A DNA stretch of 64,000 nt from Gordionus sp. m RMFG-2023 (taxonomy: Eukaryota; Nematomorpha; Gordioida; Chordodea; Parachordodidae). Shown in pieces: positions 57,786 through 64,000 of this stretch. Position numbers and translations under genes: made by a program. Location of the stretch: the NCBI RefSeq assembly GCF_954871325.1, contig NC_088776.1:42860569-42924568 (forward strand), written 5' to 3'. The number at the start of each line of letters is the position of its first letter. Position 1 is the stretch's first letter. The notes beneath the pieces were generated by a model. It did no database searches, was not told the origin of the DNA, and saw only the letters and a list, made by a program, of their open reading frames with translations.

Positions 57786-59330
57786 TTAAATTTTGGATAT
57801 AATAATGATTTATATATAGTTGAAAGAATTATGAGGGTAAAGTTAATGTTGTATTTATTAGTTCCTTTTAAAAAGAAAGAGATGTGTGAAATTCAATAAA
57901 GTGTGTTTATTTTAAAAAAAATTTATAAGTTATTAATAGTTAAATTTTGAGCAAATAAAAGAAAAGATAGAAAGTAAATTATGGGTTTAAAAGGTTTTCA
58001 ATTGTCTTAATTCAAAAAATTAAAATAAGTGATAAAAAGTAAAACATGGGTTTAAAAGATATTTTTATATATTATTGTGATAAAAAATTTTTTGGGAACC
58101 ATTGGATATGGTATATATATATATGAGAAAATTTTGGAAATATTTTTGAACCATTGGATATGGTTGAGGTATTAATAATTTTTGTACCATTGGATATGAT
58201 AGGGGTAATAATAATTTTTGTTTTATATATTTTGATTTTAATGTTTTGATAATAAGTTTTTTATGGTATTATTTTGTAAGCCTTAAGACTTATTGAATGC
58301 GTTATAGATATTCCGTCATAGGAAATTAAGACCTCATGATATGCAGGACAGAAAAGATTGCTTAATATTTAAATTTTGGAATTATTAGCATGAATAAATT
58401 TTTTTTGAAATATAATGTTAAAAAAAAAGAATGATTGTGATAATATTGATATTTTTTAAAAAAAAAGGTGGAATTGAAAATTATGGATATGAAACATTTT
58501 GACAATGCTTAAAAAAAATGAAAAGAAAATTATGGATATGAAATGTTTAAATAATGTTGTTTAAAAAAAAGAAATTTTGTGATGAAGTGCTAAAGATGGA
58601 TTGATAATCAAGAATGGGTCATAAATAGTTCAAGTTTTTTAAATAGAAAAATAATGTGTAAAGGTAAATTGATAAAAATATTTTGGATGTTATATGTATA
58701 AATGTCGATTTATATATATGTAAAGAATAATAATGGAGGGAGCCATTAGAATATTAGAATATTTTTATGTTTAAAATTTTGATTAAAGATTTATTTATAT
58801 ATAGATTGGCCATTTGATATTTTAGATCCAAGAAAAGGGGGAAAGTAGTAGTTCATAATATAAAAAAAGGCCTCTATTGGTATAATATTTGAAATTCAGG
58901 ATTATGATTGATAGGGAAGAAGTGTATTTAGGATAATGTTAAAAGGAATGAATAATGATTACATTTTGGATATAATTTTAAATAAACATTGGATTAACTT
59001 ACTATTCGTAATAATCCAACCAATCAACTACGATGATGTTGGATTAATAATACCAAGCTTAGGATAGAATGATCATGAATGACTGACCACAATGGATAAA
59101 TCAATCTATACATACAGTCAAATTAAATGATAATCAACAGCACAATTGAAATATTATGTATGGTCAAGAAAAAATATGCAACTTCCTGGAACCTACAAAA
59201 AAAATTAAAGAAAATAAATAATAATTTTTATAATTATATTTGATCATTTATTAGAATTTATGTAGACATACTTTGATTATATATATATGTGCGTAAATTG
59301 CATTTTTTACCCCAGTTTGATTTTCTAAAG
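57786..59330. other. Low-complexity AT/purine-rich sequence
   Basis: GAAAAT, TTTTGGATAT and ATTATGGATATGAAA motifs recur irregularly. No protein and no clear boundaries are visible. Confidence 0.4.
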
Positions 59331-59584
59331 AAAGGGGGCCGTGTTATATCTGTTGATATGTAATTGACAGATATAGATGTTTTTCAATTGATTTCGAATA
59401 AGAGATAGATAACCTTTTGTATTCTTTTGTTTTAGATCATGTGTTATTATTAGATAAAATAAAAGTTAAATTATTCTTTGGGTATGTATTTTAGAATATA
59501 TATATATTTATATATATATATACTTTATTTTGTATTATTAAAGTATAGGATAACTTCAACATGGAAAAAAATAATATTGATTAT

Positions 59585-59935
59585 AAAATATTTTTTTATA
59601 AAAAATGTTTTTCGCCAAATTTTCCTCAGTCTCACGGGAAATTTATATGTACATTCTTTGTCCCAGGTCCGAATTATGGATCCAAATTTTGTTTAATACC
59701 TAATTCAGTCCATTAATTGGATCATAATACGTAAGCAGACAACTTGTCATTAAATAATATGCTTAAAACACGAAAAATATTAATATTGATCTTTAAAATA
59801 TTTATTAAAAATAAATTACCTGTTTCGCTAAATTTCCCTTAAAACTCTGTTTAATACCTAACTCCGCCCATTTATTAAATGGGGATAAGCATAATGCATA
59901 GGCAGACCTCTTTTGTCATTCAATTATTTTGAAAT
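59585..59935. repeat. Two-copy tandem duplication, ~170-bp unit
   Basis: TTTCGCCAAATTTTCC, then TTTAATACCTAATTC..CCA and GCAGACAACTTGTCATT at 59605-59755 recur, diverged, at 59818-59935 (TTTCGCTAAATTTCCC, TTTAATACCTAACTC, GCAGACCTCTTTTGTCATT). Confidence 0.6.
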
Positions 59936-60171
59936 TTACATGACCTCATGGTAAGTAAAAGCGATTTTAGTTTTTTCCTCTCAGAGTTGTATGGACTGAG
60001 CAAATAAAAAGCAAAAATTGACAAATTTTTACAAAAATGGAAATATCTTGGGAATGCATTAAATTCGATTATTCAAAAATACTAGTTTTGTTTGCAGAAA
60101 TGGGCAATTTTAAAAAAAAATAACAGGTATAAATACTCTTTAAATATAAGTAATAAAGATATAGATATAAT

Positions 60172-60846
60172 TAGGGATGTACCGATATTTTATATCGGAT
60201 CGGGCCGATATTTCGCCCATTTTAAAATATCGGTTATCGGCAAATATTATAAAATTTCCCGATCCGATATAAAATGGCGCTTTTAAAAAAGTTATATCTA
60301 AAAAACCAAATCATTTTCTTATAAATAAAATCGAAATATATTTTTGTATAATTTTTTTAATAGTAATAATTAGTTAATAAATAATCTGCAGTTTTTTTTC
60401 GCATTCTGTTGAAAAAAGTGTTCATTAATTTCTTCCGAATCTGTTTTTAGTGATGCTAGTGATATTAACAGTCCCCATCACCGCAGACCGATCTCTGATA
60501 AATTGGAAATTTTGGTATTTCTAAAAAGAAATCTTCGATATATTAATTTCAAATTTCATAATATATTTGTTTATTACTAATTATGTAAATAGATTAATGT
60601 TATTACTTATTATATAAATAATAGCAAGTGAATTGAATATAAACTATAACTGATTATATTTAAATGACATATGTTATGGTATAGTAAAATTATAGATGTT
60701 GTACTAATAAAAAGTATATTAAAAATTAAAACGGGTATCTTTACAGAATACAAAATTAGATATAATATCGGATCAGTTATCGGCCGATATCAATTTAATA
60801 TCTGGAATATCGGATCGGATCGGCCTCCAAAAAGTGGTCACCCCTT
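60172..60846. mobile_element. hAT MITE, TIR TAGGGATGTACC, CGGATCGG motif
   Basis: The element is 675 bp with a perfect 8-bp duplication GATATAAT (60164-60171, 60847-60854). Ends TAGGGATGTACCGATAT and GGTCACCCCTT; subterminal TATCGGATCGGGCCGATAT-type repeats. The interior is AT-rich. Confidence 0.9.
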
Positions 60847-61154
60847 GATATAATATACTTTTTCAAAAAGTTCAATAAAATACAAGATGCAGATACTTGA
60901 TAAAAAATTAAAAAGTGTATTTAGATAGAGATACAGATACTTAAAAAAGATATTTTAAAAAAACCGACATAATGTGAAACCGTATATTTTTGGACATTGT
61001 GTTTAAAAAATCAAGACATAAATATAATGGTTAACAACACACTCTATTTATATTCTTTTTACTTAATATAATTTTATATAGGGTGTATATTATGATTTTA
61101 TATGAAAAAATTGTTGATAAATTTTATAAAAGTAATTAAAAAGATACAAATAAC

Positions 61155-61783
61155 TAGGGCTGTGCCGATATTAAATATCAGATAGGATCGGCATCGATAT
61201 TTAGCGTCTTCCAAAAATATAGGATCGGGTAGATATCTGTAAAAAAACCGATCCGATATTTTTACTTTTCTTTTTATATTATTTTATGTATATTTATTTT
61301 ACATTAATAATATCTTCGAAATAATTTTTTTTAAACAATGCATATGGACAAATTTTATTTATTTTTTTTAATATATTTTAAAAAATTTTTTATACCAAAG
61401 TTTTATTTATTTTAAATCTTTTTAAATAAAAAAGCCAATTTCATTATTTATACCTTAAATAAAATAATTTTTTAAAATATATCTGAATTATGGAAATATT
61501 ACAAAAGACAAAGATAATTTTGCAAAATGCGTTATTCTAATTTCACGGGGAGGAATAATGAAAAATTCATTTAATACTATCAATATTCGTAAACTTTTTT
61601 TAATTATAGTAGAAATAAAAAAATTAAATTAAATGCATAATATTTTTGCATAAAAAATTATTGATTTCTTAATTACCTTTTATTCAAAGGGGGTGGTGAA
61701 AAATCAATACAAATCGAATCGGTATCGGATTTGTTTTGAGCCAATATCGGATCGGTGAAAATATGTGGATCGGCACAGCCCTA
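61155..61783. mobile_element. hAT MITE, TIR TAGGGCTGTGCCGAT, CGGATCGG motif
   Basis: The element is 629 bp, with matching ends TAGGGCTGTGCCGAT / ATCGGCACAGCCCTA and a perfect 8-bp duplication CAAATAAC (61147-61154, 61784-61791). It shares the CGGATCGG subterminal motif with its neighbour at 60172, though the outermost bases differ. Confidence 0.93.
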
Positions 61784-62608
61784 CAAATAACTAAAAATTC
61801 TATTTTATTTTTTTTATGTGTCAATTGACAAGTTTTAAATCTAAATAGCGATTTAACTGGGATTGTAGAAGGCAAAATAGTATACTTTAAAAAATATCTT
61901 TAATGTGCTTTAATTTATGTTAGTTTCTGGTACCAGGACAATCGTCTTTAATATAATTAAATAATTCCCTTTCATTATCCTTATTACTTTTAAAAAGTAT
62001 ATTATTAAAACAAAAATAATTATCCTCTTTAATATAAGAGGATGAATTGTAGACTGGTCAGATGCATTATCAGTGTATATTAAAAATGACATGTGCTTCA
62101 TCTTAAGCAAAAGATATTTTTTATCATCATCAACCCATCCATCTAATTTTACAATAAGGATTTAAAATGGTGATCAATAGGTATTACTAATGGTTTAGTA
62201 TATCTCAGAATTATCTTTTAAGTTATTATTGGTGATGTATTGAAGCTGCAGAAAACTATAAGCATTTTTAAATCTATTTATATTATATATTTATTAAATT
62301 TTATTATCAATATTAATGATATATAACCTTAAAAAAAATTAAACAAATCATCATTTGAGAATATCATTAAGATGATAATAATTATTGGTGGGAAATTTTA
62401 TAAAAATGTTTAAAAGTTTAACTCGAAATCAAAAAATAATAAAAAGTATCTATGTATCTTCTGCATATTAAATCGTTAAAGATACAGATGCTCATTTTTA
62501 AAAAAGCATTTAAGAAAATAGATAGAGGATATTTTTTCAAAATGAACGATATGATACAAAAGTAACGTGTATTTAAGATACAAGTATTTGCAATACTGCC
62601 CAACCCTG

Positions 62609-63230
62609 GTTTTTTAAATGACATACAAATTGATGTTCATAAAACTAAAATGGTCATAGTAAAGAAAAGTTTTATAAATGAACTAAATCTTCAACCTATC
62701 ATATTTCGCCTCTATTATCTTAATGATTTAAATTAGACAGAGTTATGGGGAAAAAATTTGGTTGAATTGTTTTGTTGTGAAATACATCATATATGAAAGA
62801 TTTAAAATAAAGAGGATTCCAATTAAAATTTTATTATGTTAATTAAGTCATTGATAAAGAAACATTATTTTATATATCTAAAATTACGAATTATCTATGA
62901 ATAGGTGTAGCAATAAAAAAATTAACATATTATATTAAATATAAAGGGAGAAAATTGATTTTATAAATCGCCATCTATAATATTTATAAAAATAGAATTT
63001 TGCAAAAATACACAAAAAAATCTTTTCAATGATATTTATAAAAAGTATTTTTTTAAAAAAAAACAATTTAAAATCCTTCCATTAAATATTAAGAAAATGG
63101 GTTACAAAATTTGATTATAATTTAATTTTGTTTACCTTTCTTATCGATATAATAAGAAATACAAATTAGAATATAGTATAAGGGATAAAAACAATAACAT
63201 TTATATGGTTTGCTCCACTAGATATCCATA
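62609..63230. other. Downstream flank of ENSA, unassigned
   Basis: AT-rich sequence that should hold the 3' UTR of the endosulfine gene. I see no clear AATAAA on the minus strand close to the stop and no repeat family. Confidence 0.4.
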
Positions 63231-63890
63231 TTATTGAAGTGAAGAGTGTCTATGAGATTGATTATGGTTATAAACTGTCAAATGTGGGTGAGATTGTTGG
63301 GTAGATTTAAGTGAAGCTGGCAAGCCAATAGTGTTGCTGCCTAGCAATATAGGTATACTAGCTTTTCGAGCAGGCACATTCTCAGGAGTTGGAATGACCC
63401 TTCCCATTATGTCTTCTAAATTTTTGTCGAGGCCGGGATTTGATTCATGGCCTAGCGAAGTGCTTTCTCTTCTTTTATTAACTTCCTTCAATTCTGTTTT
63501 TTCCTTCACGATATTATTAGAAGAGTCAAAAAAGGCCGAGTTTGAATTGATAGGTATATCAGCAACTTTTTTCTTGCTAGAATTGATTTTTATATTATTT
63601 AAATCTAAATCTTCTCTATATTCTTTGTGTAAGGTTAAATTATCAATAACACCCTGTTCAACACAAGTACCCTTGTCACATATGATTACATTTTCGAAGT
63701 TTTTTTTTTTGGATTCGTCATTTATTTTTGAATTTGAAACCGTGTTATTAATCAATTTATTAGGGGAAGAGATATTAGGATTAAAAACCATGGTATTAGA
63801 ATTGTTTAATGTTATGTCAGCAGGCGCCTTATTGGATTTGTTTTTGCTAGCTATAGCCATGTTGTAGTCACCGGAATCAAAAAACTTTTG
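63231..63890 (-). CDS. ENSA: Endosulfine (ENSA/ARPP19/Igo) C-terminal exon with long inserted linker
   Basis: When phosphorylated by Greatwall kinase (MASTL), endosulfine binds and inhibits PP2A-B55, holding cells in M phase (family knowledge). After the acceptor TCTTCTAG the exon opens QKFFDSGDYNMA, the invariant family signature that contains the Greatwall target Ser in FDSGDY (human QKYFDSGDYNMA). Near the C-terminus DKNLEDIMGRVIPTPENVPA then RKASI matches human DKNLVTGDHIPTPQDLPQ and RKSS, the PKA-site region. Between them lie about 110 extra residues, Asn/Ser/Lys-rich, and the tail adds a His/Ser-rich end (HPHLTVYNHNQSHRHSSLQ). The 219-residue exon alone exceeds whole human ENSA (121 residues). 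The start and 5' exons are beyond the window. The plus-strand frame at 63331-63867 is its shadow. Confidence 0.92.
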   Translation of the reverse strand, partial: QKFFDSGDYNMAIASKNKSNKAPADITLNNSNTMVFNPNISSPNKLINNTVSNSKINDESKKKNFENVIICDKGTCVEQGVIDNLTLHKEYREDLDLNNIKINSSKKKVADIPINSNSAFFDSSNNIVKEKTELKEVNKRRESTSLGHESNPGLDKNLEDIMGRVIPTPENVPARKASIPILLGSNTIGLPASLKSTQQSHPHLTVYNHNQSHRHSSLQ

Positions 63891-64000
63891 CTAGAAGATT
63901 AAAGAAATATGGTTTAAAAATATCTTGTATAGTTGGATGAGATAAATTTTTACTCATTTACAAATTTAATTTGGTTTGACTAAACTATACATTCTCATAA

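Larger units (their letters stand above)
56122..59551. mobile_element. Possible LTR-like pair of direct repeats around AT-rich DNA
   Basis: A ~180-210 bp sequence starting TGTTATATCTG at 56122 recurs in direct orientation at 59342. The second copy is immediately preceded by the purine run AAAGAAAGGGGG, as a polypurine tract would be. The ~3 kb between them codes for nothing I recognise, has internal low-complexity duplications (56560-56720 and 56760-56930), and contains a hAT insertion (56949-57777). It could be an old non-autonomous LTR-type element, or merely a duplicated repeat. Confidence 0.38.
60095..62608 (-). mobile_element. Decayed hAT element, CAGGGTTGGGCA / GATACAAG family, with two nested MITEs
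   Basis: The right end TACTGCCCAACCCTG (62594-62608) is identical in type to that of 22030-24146; the left end is probably CAGAAATGGGCAATTTT at 60095. GATACAGATAC/ACAAGATGC subterminal sequence survives at 60870-60950 and 62440-62590. Coding traces are too decayed to read. Two MITEs (60172-60846, 61155-61783) are inserted in it. Confidence 0.65.

Noticed and set aside
63331-63867. 178-residue plus-strand ORF
   Set aside because: It is the complement of the endosulfine exon, whose FDSGDY and IPTP..RKAS motifs fix the coding strand.

Overview
The window is nuclear DNA of an AT-rich invertebrate animal; I cannot name the species. It holds three recognisable host genes, all split by introns. Intron sizes are strongly bimodal: minimal introns of about 38-46 nt sit beside introns of 0.3-10 kb filled with mobile-element debris. 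LRPPRC is an animal mitochondrial gene, which argues for Metazoa; the short introns and base composition would fit, for example, a flatworm or another fast-evolving invertebrate lineage (inference). | Layout: 0.17-2.0 kb is a ~120-bp satellite array pierced by two small hAT elements. At 2892-8578 (+) is METTL1/TRM8, the tRNA m7G46 methyltransferase catalytic subunit, in five exons, the last lying 4.8 kb downstream of the others. Tail-to-tail with it, 288 bp away, LRPPRC runs on the minus strand from 55132 down to 8866. I rebuilt 31 coding exons whose splice phases all agree and sum to a 1786-residue protein. At 63231-63890 (-) is the 3' coding exon of an endosulfine (ENSA/ARPP19) gene whose 5' part lies beyond the window. 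| Nearly everything else is transposon-derived. At least nine kinds of hAT element or hAT-derived MITE are present. Many have visible 8-bp target duplications, and most kinds have their own subterminal repeat motif (GGGCC-rich, GTATCTTG, AGCTACTTTT, CGGATCGG, AACCGAACC and so on). Two nests show their order of arrival: 33951-36651, three levels deep, and 60095-62608. Two near-identical BED-finger hAT copies share one LRPPRC intron. There is also a TA-flanked element with ~150-bp terminal inverted repeats, a cluster of tRNA-derived SINE-like units, a pair of degenerate reverse-transcriptase copies, and a possible LTR-like pair of direct repeats. | How the genes relate: METTL1 stabilises cytosolic tRNAs, LRPPRC (with SLIRP) stabilises mitochondrial mRNAs, and endosulfine inhibits PP2A-B55 once phosphorylated by Greatwall. 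They do not form a pathway; their proximity is ordinary metazoan gene order.
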